A stretch of 64,000 nt of DNA from Flavobacterium sp. 5 (GCF_002813295.1 NZ_PHUE01000001.1:1302001-1366000); one strand, 5' to 3'; positions 35,564-44,162 are shown, numbered from the stretch's first letter. Translations and numbers: made by a program. Notes: generated by a model not told the origin, from the letters alone.

Positions 35564-36193
35564 ATGATTAAAGTTTGTTTAGCAGATAACTATCCTGTAG
35601 TACATTTTGGAATAAAATCGTACTTCAAAGACCATTCAGAAATTTCAATCGTTGCAAACGTTGGGAATTTCGCAATGGTAAAAGACATCCTTCTTACCAA
35701 AGAAATAGATGTGCTTGTATTGGACTTAGAACTTGAAGGCTTATCAAGTATTTTCGAAATCAAATCGGTTTTGAAAAATTTTCCAAAAACAAAAATTATT
35801 TTTTACAGCGGGCTTTCAGAACAAATTTATGCTCCAAATGCTATTAAAGCAGGAGTTTCTGGATTTGTTCACAAAACCGAAAAACTGGAAACTTTGGGTC
35901 AATCGATCATCAAAGTGAACCAAGGTAAAATCATCATGAATGAAGCTGTCATGAAAAACATTGCTCTGATTGCAAAACAAAGCAAAAGTGAACGTTTGTA
36001 CAGAAAACTTTCAAATCGTGAAGTTGAAGTATTGCGTTATTTAAGCGATGGTAAGAAAAACCACGAAATTGCTGAGATTTTATCGCTTAACGAAAAAACA
36101 ATCAGTACTTACAAATTAAGATTGTTGACAAAATTAAACGTTACAAATCTTGTAGATTTAGTAAATAAAGCTAAAACTTTAGAGATCGTTTAA
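35564..36193 (+). CDS. NarL/LuxR-type response regulator (orphan)
   Basis: A 209-residue regulator with a receiver domain (about 1-120; acidic DNYP, phospho-acceptor Asp54 in DVLVLDLELEG, Lys in FVHKTEK) and a C-terminal LuxR helix-turn-helix (KLSNREVEVLRYLSDGKKNHEIAEILSLNEKTISTYKLRLL). No kinase is adjacent, so its partner lies elsewhere. Its stop overlaps the end of convergent dnaG by four bases, which leaves no room for a terminator on either side. Confidence 0.92.
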   Translation: MIKVCLADNYPVVHFGIKSYFKDHSEISIVANVGNFAMVKDILLTKEIDVLVLDLELEGLSSIFEIKSVLKNFPKTKIIFYSGLSEQIYAPNAIKAGVSGFVHKTEKLETLGQSIIKVNQGKIIMNEAVMKNIALIAKQSKSERLYRKLSNREVEVLRYLSDGKKNHEIAEILSLNEKTISTYKLRLLTKLNVTNLVDLVNKAKTLEIV

Positions 36194-38166
36194 CTATAGC
36201 GTGACATTACTCTTCCTAATTTTTTTGAAAAAGAATTAATTAGCTTGTAGTAATCCATTGCTAAAGACATAGACTCTGTATTATCTGAACCTGGTTCATT
36301 TGATACAGAGTTTTTTAATTCATCTATAATTTTATCTACCAAATACCACCTCATCGTTAGAATAGTTTCTGACACATATTGACTTATAGTTTCATTTTTG
36401 GTTTTTGGAATAATATTTTGCCCTATCCAATTATGCAAGACCAACCTTTCATCTTCCATTAAAATATCAGTAACTTCCTGAGCAAAATCAGAATTTAAGT
36501 GCATTAAATATTTTTCAATTTCTACATTCTCATTTTGAAGAAAATATTGAATCATGTCATTAAAAATATCGCGAAATAAAGGGTTTGCTAGTTCCACTTC
36601 ATCTTCCTGTAAACTCAAATAAATTCTTTGGTAGACTTTATACTCTTTCTTTTCGGTTACATTTTCAATTTCACCTGAATCATTAGTTCTTAAAAAAACA
36701 TCTTCAAATTCTTCAGTTTTATTTCCGTACAATAATAGTATCTCAATTATTTTTCGCTCCAAACGATACAAAACATCTACTTTTGCAGCTTGAACTGGAG
36801 TTTCATTTTTTACAATTTCAAAAGCCGTTTGCTCCTGTTTTACTTTTTTTCCAACTTCAGCAACATCTTTTTTAACCAATTGAGCCAATGTACTGGTCAA
36901 AACTTGTTCTGAAATATCCATTATTCTAGAACATTCCTGAATGTAAATTTCCCTTTGAATTCTGTCTGGTATCTTAGAAATACTGGCAACCATATCACGA
37001 ATCAAATCTGCTTTTTTAATTGGATCATTTTTTGCATCATTCATCAAAAGAGACGCTTTGAACTGAATAAAATCCTTAGCATTCTCATCTAAATAGGCTA
37101 TTAAATCTTCATAAGAAGTCTTTCTGGCAAAACTATCAGGATCTTCTCCGTCAGGAAAACTACATACTTTTACATTCATACCTTCTTCGAGAATTAAATC
37201 AATTCCTCGAATAGAAGCACGAAGTCCAGCTGCATCACCATCAAATAAAACCGTAATATTTCTGGTCAGTCTATTAATTAATCGAATTTGATCGGGAGTT
37301 AGGGCTGTTCCTGAAGATGCAACCACATTTTCAACACCTGCTTGATTAAATTGAATTACATCTGTATATCCTTCAACCAAAAAACAATTATTTAATTTTG
37401 CTATAGATTGTTTAGCTTGATAAATACCATAAAGCACTTTACTTTTATGGTAAATATCACTCTCTGGTGAGTTTAGATATTTAGCTGCTTTTTTATCATT
37501 GGTTAAAATTCGTCCTCCAAAACCAAGCACCCTTCCCGACATACTTTGAATAGGGAACATCACCCTGCTTTTGAATCTGTCAAAAGGACGATCTTCTCTT
37601 GCAATAGTTAATCCGGTACTTTCTAGAAATTCTAATTTATATCCTTTCCCTAAAGCTTCTTTGGTAAGCGCATCCCATGTTTCAGGTGAATATCCAAGAG
37701 AAAATTTCTTTATAGTTTCGTTCGTAAAACCTCTTTCCTTAAAATAGGAAAGACCTATAGCTTTACCTTCTTCAGAATGTAAAAGGGTGTTATGAAAATA
37801 ATCTTTGGCAAATTCAGAAACCAAATACATACTTTCGCGAACATCTGTATTTGCCTTTTCGGCATCTGTTAGTTCCGTTTCTTCAATTTCGACATTATAT
37901 TTTTTAGCTAAATACCGAATAGCTTCTGGATAGGTAAATTGTGAATGCTCCATTAAGAACTTAACAGAATTCCCTCCTTTTCCAGTACTAAAATCTTTCC
38001 AAATTCCTTTTGCCGGCGAAACCATAAAGGATGGAGAACGCTCATCTGAGAACGGACTTAATCCTTTAAAATTACTTCCTGCTCTTTTTAATTGTACAAA
38101 ATCGCCAATAACCTCCTCTACTCGAGCAGTTTCAAAAACGGTATCTATTGTTGCTTGTGAAATCAT
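36190..38166 (-). CDS. dnaG: DNA primase DnaG with degenerate zinc-binding domain
   Basis: A 658-residue primase that makes RNA primers at the replication fork. The TOPRIM core has FLVEGYTDVIQFNQAGVENVVASSGTAL and VLFDGDAAGLRASIRGIDLIL. The N-terminal domain aligns with the CHC2 zinc finger (FKGLSPFSDERSPSFMVSPAKGIWKDFSTGKGGN), but all four ligand positions are replaced (C to S, H to S, C to D, C to T), so it should not bind zinc. I recall similar losses in other Bacteroidetes DnaG, so this is probably a lineage trait. The C-terminal 150 residues probably bind DnaB. Confidence 0.94.
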   Translation of the reverse strand: MISQATIDTVFETARVEEVIGDFVQLKRAGSNFKGLSPFSDERSPSFMVSPAKGIWKDFSTGKGGNSVKFLMEHSQFTYPEAIRYLAKKYNVEIEETELTDAEKANTDVRESMYLVSEFAKDYFHNTLLHSEEGKAIGLSYFKERGFTNETIKKFSLGYSPETWDALTKEALGKGYKLEFLESTGLTIAREDRPFDRFKSRVMFPIQSMSGRVLGFGGRILTNDKKAAKYLNSPESDIYHKSKVLYGIYQAKQSIAKLNNCFLVEGYTDVIQFNQAGVENVVASSGTALTPDQIRLINRLTRNITVLFDGDAAGLRASIRGIDLILEEGMNVKVCSFPDGEDPDSFARKTSYEDLIAYLDENAKDFIQFKASLLMNDAKNDPIKKADLIRDMVASISKIPDRIQREIYIQECSRIMDISEQVLTSTLAQLVKKDVAEVGKKVKQEQTAFEIVKNETPVQAAKVDVLYRLERKIIEILLLYGNKTEEFEDVFLRTNDSGEIENVTEKKEYKVYQRIYLSLQEDEVELANPLFRDIFNDMIQYFLQNENVEIEKYLMHLNSDFAQEVTDILMEDERLVLHNWIGQNIIPKTKNETISQYVSETILTMRWYLVDKIIDELKNSVSNEPGSDNTESMSLAMDYYKLINSFSKKLGRVMSRYS

Positions 38167-38179
38167 TTTTTTAATTCTA

Positions 38180-38194
38180 AGTTGCTGAGCAACT
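38180..38194. repeat. AGTTGCT-G-AGCAACT palindrome near the dnaG start
   Basis: Seven-base perfect arms flank one base, 14 bases upstream of the dnaG ATG, within a CTAAGTTxCTxAG-rich stretch (38176-38216) that resembles the longer repeat at 53.8-54.0 kb. Confidence 0.5.
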
Positions 38195-38256
38195 AAGTTT
38201 CTAAGTAGCTAAGTCTGGATTGCTAATATTAATGTGTTACAACGTAATATTAAAAA

Positions 38257-38283
38257 AGTAATATTAGTAATATTAGTAATATT
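38257..38283. repeat. Three tandem AGTAATATT units
   Basis: Three exact nine-base units in the dnaG leader region, immediately next to the -7 element. They are too short and too close together for a CRISPR array. Confidence 0.7.
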
Positions 38284-38292
38284 GCAAAAATA
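38284..38292 (-). promoter_or_regulatory. -7 element for dnaG
   Basis: The minus strand reads TATTTTTGC, matching TAnnTTTG plus C. It lies about 120 bases before the dnaG start, so the transcript has a long leader that contains the nine-base repeats and the palindrome. Confidence 0.5.
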
Positions 38293-38314
38293 CATAAATC
38301 AAACTGTATAAAAA

Positions 38315-38346
38315 CAAAAAAAGCACTTCAAAAATGAAGCACTTTT
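38315..38346 (-). terminator. Terminator after the ECF-linked outer-membrane gene
   Basis: On the minus strand AAGTGCTTCA pairs with TGAAGTGCTT around a four-base loop and is followed by a T run. It separates the 38371-39408 gene from dnaG. Confidence 0.88.
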
Positions 38347-38370
38347 CACATTAAACAAGTTAACTAATTA

Positions 38371-39408
38371 CTAATTAAAATCGAAACGAAGTCCTAATGA
38401 AATATTATTTTGATCAACAGTGTTATTCTCAAATAAAGGTTGCAAATCGTATTTTAAATAAATACTTGTTTCTTTATATCCAACATAGGTACTTAACCCA
38501 TAATTAAAGTCATTTACATTATAATTACCTTTCGTTTTTTGATCCACATCATTCCCGCTAGCATCATCAAAACCAAGGATTTGTTTTGATTTTACCCTAA
38601 ACCCTGCATATCCACCTAAACCAACTCGCATACTTTTATGAGTTCTAAAATAAGTAGCATCATCACGTATTTCTTTCTTAGTAAAATCAAATTCTAAGTG
38701 CAGAGGCACCATAATATATACATTTCTAAATCTGGATTCATCTAAATGGACTGTACTAGTGACTAAATCAGTTTGCCCGCCATTTTTAACGAAGTAACGA
38801 TCGTCTGTAGATCTTAGATTATTATACATCAACGACATTCCGTACTTAAAATGTAACAAATTATCATCTTTCAAAATCCTAGTATTATAAGTCAATCCCC
38901 ATTCGTAAAAGTGAGATCTCCAATATTTAAAATCCGAATTAGCAACTTGTTTGTCAGTCACCAAATTATTTACCCCGAGTGCAAACACAAACTGTGAAGT
39001 AGTTCTTTTTTCACCATCTGAACACTTCTTATGAGAAAAATAATCTTTGCTGAAATGGATAGTTATCGTTTTGGAAGTATCTACGTTTTTGATTTTTCCA
39101 TCTACTTTTTCCTGAACCAATACTTGTAGTTCCTCTTCCATCTTCGCTACTTTTTCTTCTATTGTTTTCGCACGAGCTTCTGCCAAAACTTTCTTTTTTT
39201 CATCAGCTTCTTCATTCGTGAGTTTACCCAGAGCTAATTGCTCATTTACGGCTTCAACTTCAACTTTCAATTCTTTTTTTTCCTCTTTTACGACATCTTC
39301 TATTTTAGATGCAATATCTTTTGCTCTTTCTTCAAATGTTTCCTGAGCTCTTATTTGGTTCACAAAAAGGCATACTAATACTACTAAGTAAATTTTAAAA
39401 TTCCTCAT
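38371..39408 (-). CDS. Exported coiled-coil / beta-barrel outer membrane protein
   Basis: A 345-residue protein with a signal peptide (to about residue 21, IRAQ). A charged coiled-coil of about 80 residues (KDIASKIEDVVKEEKKELKVEV... to EELQVLVQEK) precedes a C-terminal region with aromatic-alternating strands that ends YDLQPLFENNTVDQNNISLGLRFDFN, a barrel-like terminus. The coiled-coil may cross the periplasm or contact peptidoglycan. It follows a sigma factor and a probable anti-sigma gene on the same strand with a 32-base gap, so it is likely part of that unit. The function is unknown. Confidence 0.7.
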   Translation of the reverse strand: MRNFKIYLVVLVCLFVNQIRAQETFEERAKDIASKIEDVVKEEKKELKVEVEAVNEQLALGKLTNEEADEKKKVLAEARAKTIEEKVAKMEEELQVLVQEKVDGKIKNVDTSKTITIHFSKDYFSHKKCSDGEKRTTSQFVFALGVNNLVTDKQVANSDFKYWRSHFYEWGLTYNTRILKDDNLLHFKYGMSLMYNNLRSTDDRYFVKNGGQTDLVTSTVHLDESRFRNVYIMVPLHLEFDFTKKEIRDDATYFRTHKSMRVGLGGYAGFRVKSKQILGFDDASGNDVDQKTKGNYNVNDFNYGLSTYVGYKETSIYLKYDLQPLFENNTVDQNNISLGLRFDFN

Positions 39409-39440
39409 GATTGTTTTTTTTTAAAAATGTGATTGATGAT

Positions 39441-40139
39441 TTATTCTGAATTTCTATTGCTCAAAGCTAATTTTACTGTTTTAAAATTTTGTTTAACAGT
39501 TTTAATTGCTTTCTCTCTAAAAGTAAGATCTAATTCCCCATCGACTTGACTTAGCAATTCATTTGAATTGACTTTCACATTGGATTTAGCTATCGTAGAA
39601 CTCTTTTTTTGAGAGGCATTATCAACCGATGCTAATAGTTCGTCAACATTAACATACTTTGATTTTTGCAATACTATAGGCTGTTCAGCTTTTTGATTGA
39701 TGATTGGTGTTTGTTCTTCTATAATAACTTCTTTTTCTACAATTTGATTTTTATTATTGTATAAAACTTTATTCGAATCGGTCACCGATTTAATTTCTGT
39801 AGATGCCAATTGTTTTTTGACAACTTTTCTTTGTTCGATATTTTTCGATAAATTTATCTTGACAGGTTCTGCTTTGGGTTCAGGAATAACTTTAGATTCA
39901 TTAACTGTAATCGTATCATTTTCAATAACTGTTTGGTCTATCTTCTGATTAAAATACAAAGTACCTAATAGCAAAAAGCCTAAAACACTTGCAGCAACAT
40001 ACATCCATCTAAAATTACGTTTTGGTTTTTCGACAACAGTCAACATAGCATCCAATCTATCCCAAGAAGCTTTTGAAGGAACAATCTCCCTTGCATTAAT
40101 CTTTTCCTTAAATTGATTTTCTATAGCACTCCTTTTCAT
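39441..40139 (-). CDS. Probable anti-sigma factor, single-pass membrane protein
   Basis: A 232-residue protein with a cytoplasmic N-terminus (AIENQFKEKINAREIVPSKASWDRLDAMLT), one membrane helix near 46-64 (YVAASVLGFLLLGTLYF) and a Lys/Val/Glu-rich periplasmic tail. No anti-sigma domain is recognised by motif, but the topology and its position 55 bases after an ECF sigma gene on the same strand make an anti-sigma role likely. SKASWDRLDAML occurs in other Bacteroidetes anti-sigma-like proteins as I recall. Confidence 0.65.
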   Translation of the reverse strand: MKRSAIENQFKEKINAREIVPSKASWDRLDAMLTVVEKPKRNFRWMYVAASVLGFLLLGTLYFNQKIDQTVIENDTITVNESKVIPEPKAEPVKINLSKNIEQRKVVKKQLASTEIKSVTDSNKVLYNNKNQIVEKEVIIEEQTPIINQKAEQPIVLQKSKYVNVDELLASVDNASQKKSSTIAKSNVKVNSNELLSQVDGELDLTFREKAIKTVKQNFKTVKLALSNRNSE

Positions 40140-40194
40140 TGTCTGGCATTTTTTATGATTTTATAATCAAATGAATTTTGTAATTGATTTTCTC

Positions 40195-40752
40195 TCAATA
40201 ATTCTTCTCATTATCTCTCAAACTACTTATTTTACTTTTCAAAATTCTTCGGGCGTGAGCAAATTGCGACTTGGAAGTACCTTCATTGATACTTAACATA
40301 CTTGCAATTTCCTTATGTTTAAACCCTTCTACAACAAATAAATTAAAGACAATCCTATAACCATCTGGCAGACTATCAATTAAATTTTGAATATCTTCTA
40401 CAGAAAACTGAATATCGGCTTCACCATCAAATTCCTCAAAACTTATTGAATCTTCTATAAAATGTACTTTTTTCCGAACCCTGATAAATGAGATGCATTC
40501 ATTAATCATCGTTCTCCTGATCCAGCCTTCAAAACTTCCTTTGTTTTCAAATCGTCCTAAGTTGACAAACACTTTCATGAAAGCAGTAATCATAACATCT
40601 TCGGCCAATTGTAAGTCTTTAATATATTGTCGGCAAACACTTAACATCTTCGGGGAATACTTCGAATAAATCCATTGTTGAGCTTGTCGGTTGTTGTTAA
40701 CAGCCAATGCAATTACTTCATTTTCTTCCTGATGTAAATTAATTACTTTCAA
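40195..40752 (-). CDS. ECF RNA polymerase sigma factor
   Basis: A 185-residue sigma-70-family protein with only regions 2 and 4. Region 2 includes YSPKMLSVCRQYIKDLQLAEDVMITAFMKVF and GSFEGWIRRTMINECISFIR; region 4 is LPDGYRIVFNLFVVEGFKHKEIASMLSINEGTSKSQFAHARRIL. The start is TTG (TTG AAA GTA ATT), since no ATG is nearby. An anti-sigma-like gene and an outer-membrane protein follow on the same strand, suggesting an envelope-stress regulon. The stimulus is unknown. Confidence 0.93.
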   Translation of the reverse strand: MKVINLHQEENEVIALAVNNNRQAQQWIYSKYSPKMLSVCRQYIKDLQLAEDVMITAFMKVFVNLGRFENKGSFEGWIRRTMINECISFIRVRKKVHFIEDSISFEEFDGEADIQFSVEDIQNLIDSLPDGYRIVFNLFVVEGFKHKEIASMLSINEGTSKSQFAHARRILKSKISSLRDNEKNY

Positions 40753-40792
40753 AGTTCTTTAAAAAAGTGTTTCTATAAGTATAGACGAGAAT

Positions 40793-40808
40793 CAACCTAA
40801 AAAGGTTG
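40793..40808. repeat. CAACCT-AAAA-AGGTTG hairpin upstream of the sigma gene
   Basis: Perfect six-base arms with a four-base loop, 41 bases before the TTG start of the ECF sigma factor. It could be an operator half or leader hairpin; nothing else supports a role. Confidence 0.35.
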
Positions 40809-40911
40809 CATGGGTATGTTAAAAAAATAAAATAAAAGTACAATTTATTCAAACAAACACAACAAACTACTGCTTATCAGTATTTTAAATTATTTTTTTT
40901 TGAAATTAAAA

Positions 40912-41889
40912 TTATTTTTTTCTTTCAATAACGTAGTTTACCATTAAAACAAGTGCTGCTTTATAATCGGATTCGGGATAATCGTTTAACAGTTGTAAAG
41001 CTTCTTGTTGAAATTCTACCATTTTATTTTCGGCATAAGTCAAACCATTATTATTTTTTACGAAAGCAATAACATCTTTGACACGTTTTTTGTCCTTGTT
41101 ATGGTTTTTGATAGAATTAATGAGCCAACTTTTTTCTTTTGCAGTACAGTTATTAAGAACATGAATAAGAGGTAAGGTCATTTTTTGCTCTTTGATATCT
41201 ATTCCTGTTGGTTTCCCAATAGCTTCTTCAGAATAATCGAATAAATCATCTTTGATTTGAAAAGCCATTCCAATGAGTTCACCAAACTTCCTCATATTTT
41301 CTACCTGAACCTCATCTTCTACTACAGATCTTGCACCAAGAGCACAGCAGGCAGCAATAAGTGTTGCTGTCTTTTTTCGAATAATTTCGTAATAAATAGC
41401 TTCGGTAATATCTAGTCTTCTGGCTTTTTCAATTTGAAGCAATTCCCCTTCGCTCATTTCTCGAACGGCTACCGAAATAATTTTCAACAAATCAAAATCA
41501 CCGTTATCAATAGAAAGCAATAATCCTTTAGACAATAGATAATCACCAACTAAAACGGCTATTTTGTTTTTCCAAAGTGCATTAATAGAGAAAAAACCTC
41601 GACGACGATTACTATCATCTACAACATCATCATGAACTAACGTTGCCGTATGGATTAATTCTATTACGCAGGCACCTCTATAAGTTCTCTCGTTTACAAT
41701 ACCTTTAGAGACCATTTTTGCCATCAAGAAAACAAACATAGGTCTCATTTGTTTTCCTTTTCTATTTACAATGTAGTAGGTAATACGATTTAAAAGAGCC
41801 ACTTTTGAAGTCATCGATTCGTAGAACTTTTTCTCAAAAAGTTCCATTTCATTAACTATTGGCTGTTTTATTTGTGTAGTAATATTCAT
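40912..41889 (-). CDS. Polyprenyl diphosphate synthase (octaprenyl type)
   Basis: A 325-residue trans-isoprenyl diphosphate synthase that elongates farnesyl diphosphate for quinone side chains. The first Asp-rich motif is HDDVVDDSNRRRG and the second is KDDLFDYSEE; RKGKQMRPMFVFLMAK supplies the isopentenyl site. Chain length cannot be read safely. The transcript probably has a very short leader because a -7 element ends only nine bases before the ATG. Confidence 0.93.
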   Translation of the reverse strand: MNITTQIKQPIVNEMELFEKKFYESMTSKVALLNRITYYIVNRKGKQMRPMFVFLMAKMVSKGIVNERTYRGACVIELIHTATLVHDDVVDDSNRRRGFFSINALWKNKIAVLVGDYLLSKGLLLSIDNGDFDLLKIISVAVREMSEGELLQIEKARRLDITEAIYYEIIRKKTATLIAACCALGARSVVEDEVQVENMRKFGELIGMAFQIKDDLFDYSEEAIGKPTGIDIKEQKMTLPLIHVLNNCTAKEKSWLINSIKNHNKDKKRVKDVIAFVKNNNGLTYAENKMVEFQQEALQLLNDYPESDYKAALVLMVNYVIERKK

Positions 41890-41897
41890 TTAGATGT

Positions 41898-41905
41898 CAA
41901 ATATA
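41898..41905 (-). promoter_or_regulatory. -7 element for the polyprenyl synthase
   Basis: The minus strand reads TATATTTG, an exact TAnnTTTG match. It ends nine bases before the ATG at 41889, so the predicted leader is only about five bases. Confidence 0.6.
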
Positions 41906-42153
41906 CTATTTTAAATAAAAAAACGTTATCCATATTATATTAAGTGTAATTTAATTGTGTTTATTTTTCTGCACAATTGTTCTTTTATTATTTACGCTAA
42001 AAAACATCCAACCAATAAGGATTGCAAGTATGATTATAACTTTATAAAAATAGTATTTAACAGTAAAATTTCATTACTAAAATACAAATAATTTTACTTC
42101 AAAAAATACTTTAATCAAATCTTTGATTTATTTTAAAAAACTGCCTTTTAATG

Positions 42154-42174
42154 CATTTTGTGATATACAAAATG
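42154..42174. promoter_or_regulatory. Operator-like palindrome CATTTTGT-N5-ACAAAATG
   Basis: Perfect eight-base arms separated by GATAT, 42 bases before the lipoprotein ATG. Size and position suit a dimeric repressor site. No regulator is known. Confidence 0.35.
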
Positions 42175-42216
42175 ATACATTAAGTCATTTATATTAAACT
42201 TAAAAAACAATCAATT

Positions 42217-43077
42217 ATGAAAACAGAAAAATCTTTTATTGCTTCTTTATTAGCAATTGCTTTTTTTATTAGTTGCGATTCAGCAGATAAAACAAATGAT
42301 AATAGTGCTGCTACAACTCCGGCCGATCAAGTTGCTACAGATTCCAAAATTGATGCTTCCATTGATGATGTTTCCAATATTGCTGAAGATCAATTTTCAA
42401 TGCAACAAAACATTACCAGTAAGTCGTCTACCGAAATGAAAAGCATGCTACCCGCTTGCGCAACTACAACATGGACATTAACAAACGGTACTTTCACAGG
42501 TACAATTGATTTTGGAACTGAAGGATGTACGCTTGAAAATGGGAACGTGTTAAAAGGAAAAATCATTCTAAGTTTCTCAGGTAATTTTAGTACTTCCGAG
42601 CAAACTATCACTTATACTCTAGATGGATTTTACCATAACGGTATAAAAATTCAAGGCAGTAAAACTATTACAAGATCTCTAAAAAGCACCGACCTACTTG
42701 CAACTATACATCCAGTATTTGCCTGCACTATTGATATGACAGTCACTTTTGAAGATGGAAGTATTTATACCAGAACAGGAAACAGAACAAGAGAATTAGT
42801 CGAAGGTTATGACACTAAAGCTAACTGGCAGGATAATGTATATCTTGTTACTGGCAGCGAGAATACAAGTAAACCTAATGGAGACACGTGGTCAAATACA
42901 ATTACAACACCTTTACGCTATGAAATGACATGCAAAAAACCTTTCCCAGTTTCTGGAACTGTTTTAAAAGTTAAAAACGGTGTTGAAACTTTAGTTGACT
43001 ATGGAAATGGAGAATGTGACAATTTAGTTTTAGCAACCACAGCAGATATAACGATTACTATAGAATTAAAAAAATAA
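42217..43077 (+). CDS. Secreted lipoprotein, unknown function
   Basis: A 286-residue protein with a lipoprotein signal peptide (SLLAIAFFISC, cysteine at residue 20) and a Ser/Asp/Ala-rich linker to about residue 60. The rest looks like two beta-rich halves (TWTLTNGTFTGTIDFGTEGCTL and a later YEMTCKKPFPVSGTVLKVKNG) with a few cysteines. No family is recognised. It has its own gene unit with a palindrome upstream; its original terminator hairpin has been split by an IS. Confidence 0.7.
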   Translation: MKTEKSFIASLLAIAFFISCDSADKTNDNSAATTPADQVATDSKIDASIDDVSNIAEDQFSMQQNITSKSSTEMKSMLPACATTTWTLTNGTFTGTIDFGTEGCTLENGNVLKGKIILSFSGNFSTSEQTITYTLDGFYHNGIKIQGSKTITRSLKSTDLLATIHPVFACTIDMTVTFEDGSIYTRTGNRTRELVEGYDTKANWQDNVYLVTGSENTSKPNGDTWSNTITTPLRYEMTCKKPFPVSGTVLKVKNGVETLVDYGNGECDNLVLATTADITITIELKK

Positions 43078-43094
43078 TCAAAATTTATTAAATC

Positions 43095-43113
43095 AAAAAG
43101 GCATTAAAAAGAA
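43095..43113. terminator. Left half of a terminator stem split by the IS
   Basis: This 19-base arm (starting AAAAAGGCATT) is perfectly complementary to 44128-44146. The IS and its 7-bp target repeat now separate the arms by about 1 kb. Before insertion they formed one hairpin with an eight-base loop serving both the lipoprotein gene and convergent rlmN. Confidence 0.8.
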
Positions 43114-43121
43114 CTAATATA

Positions 43122-44120
43122 ACCCGTTGGGTGTAATTATTTGAAATAAAAAAGAGACATTAGATATTGTTCAAGATACTGAAATTCAGTATCTTGATGT
43201 CGCCAAACAAAACAATATCTATGTCAAATATAGTAAAAAATTATCTAAGAGTTTTAGAAGTTATAAGTTCTTTGAATTGTGAATTAGAGTTCAAATCTGA
43301 TGTTGGGAGAAAACAAAAAATGACTGATTTAGAGATTGTTGCACTGAGTTTAACTGCTGAATTTATGTCTATTGACAGTGAAAATGCTCTTTTCAAACAG
43401 ATAAATTCTAATGATATTTTAAATCTTATCGATAGAAGTCAGTTTAATAAAAGGCGAAGAAAGTTGTTTTTATTTTTAGAAGAAGTTAGAACTAAATTAG
43501 CTTCTTTTTTTCTTGAATTTGAGAACTATTATATTGTAGATAGTATGCCGTTAGAGATATGTAAATTTTCTCGACACAATAGGGTTAAAATCTGTAAAGA
43601 TGAATTTGAAACGGCTCCTTCAAAAGGATTTTGCGCCTCTCAAAACAATTGGTTTTATGGATATAAACTTCATGGTGTTTGCTCAATCGCTGGAATTTTT
43701 CATTCTTTAGATATTACAAAGGCAGAAGTCCATGATGTTCATTTTTTAAAAAACATAAAACAACAAATGTCTGATTGTGTGGTTCTTGGTGATAGAGGAT
43801 ATCTATCTGAAACAATCCAATTGGATTTATTCCAAACCGTAAATGTCAAATTAGAAACTCCAAAAAGAAGTAATCAAAAAAACTATAAGCCACAATCTTA
43901 TATTTTTAGAAAATCAAGAAAAAGAATAGAGACATTGTTCTCGCAATTATGTGACCAATTTTTAATTCGAAGAAATTATGCCAAAACTTTTGAAGGTTTT
44001 AAAACAAGAATTTTAGCGAAAATAACAGCTCTAACTTTGGTTCAATATATCAATAAATTCATCTTTGATAGACCTATAAATAATATTAAAAATCAAATAA
44101 TTTAATTACACCCAACGGGT
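43122..44120 (+). mobile_element. Complete IS982-family insertion sequence
   Basis: A 999-base element bounded by 18-base perfect terminal inverted repeats (ACCCGTTGGGTGTAATTA at 43122-43139, its complement at 44103-44120). A 7-bp target repeat TAATATA flanks it (43115-43121 and 44121-44127). It carries one intact transposase. The clean target duplication and intact ends indicate a fairly recent insertion, precisely into the loop of a terminator hairpin. Confidence 0.95.
43221..44105 (+). CDS. IS982-family DDE transposase
   Basis: A 294-residue transposase. The DDE residues sit in YYIVDSMPLEICKF, CVVLGDRGYLS and KRIETLFSQLCDQF, with FYGYKLHGVCS between, all typical of IS982. Earlier in-frame starts exist at 43167 and 43197; MSNIVKNYLRVLEV at 43221 matches the family N-terminus best. 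There is no frameshift or stop, so the element should be active. Confidence 0.9.
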   Translation: MSNIVKNYLRVLEVISSLNCELEFKSDVGRKQKMTDLEIVALSLTAEFMSIDSENALFKQINSNDILNLIDRSQFNKRRRKLFLFLEEVRTKLASFFLEFENYYIVDSMPLEICKFSRHNRVKICKDEFETAPSKGFCASQNNWFYGYKLHGVCSIAGIFHSLDITKAEVHDVHFLKNIKQQMSDCVVLGDRGYLSETIQLDLFQTVNVKLETPKRSNQKNYKPQSYIFRKSRKRIETLFSQLCDQFLIRRNYAKTFEGFKTRILAKITALTLVQYINKFIFDRPINNIKNQII

Positions 44121-44127
44121 TAATATA

Positions 44128-44146
44128 TTCTTTTTAATGCCTTTTT
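44128..44146. terminator. Right half of the split terminator stem
   Basis: This 19-base arm (TTCTTTTTAATGCC...) pairs perfectly with 43095-43113. It begins 17 bases beyond the rlmN stop and directly follows the right target repeat of the IS. Confidence 0.8.
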
Positions 44147-44162
44147 AATAATATCCAATTTC

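Larger units (their letters stand above)
41890..42216. other. Divergent region between the polyprenyl synthase and a lipoprotein gene
   Basis: A 327-base AT-rich region. It contains the polyprenyl synthase -7 element at the left end and an operator-like palindrome near the lipoprotein start. No gene is seen between them. Confidence 0.5.

Noticed and set aside
38257..38283. CRISPR-like repeats before dnaG
   Set aside because: Only three nine-base units with no spacers, and no cas genes in the window.
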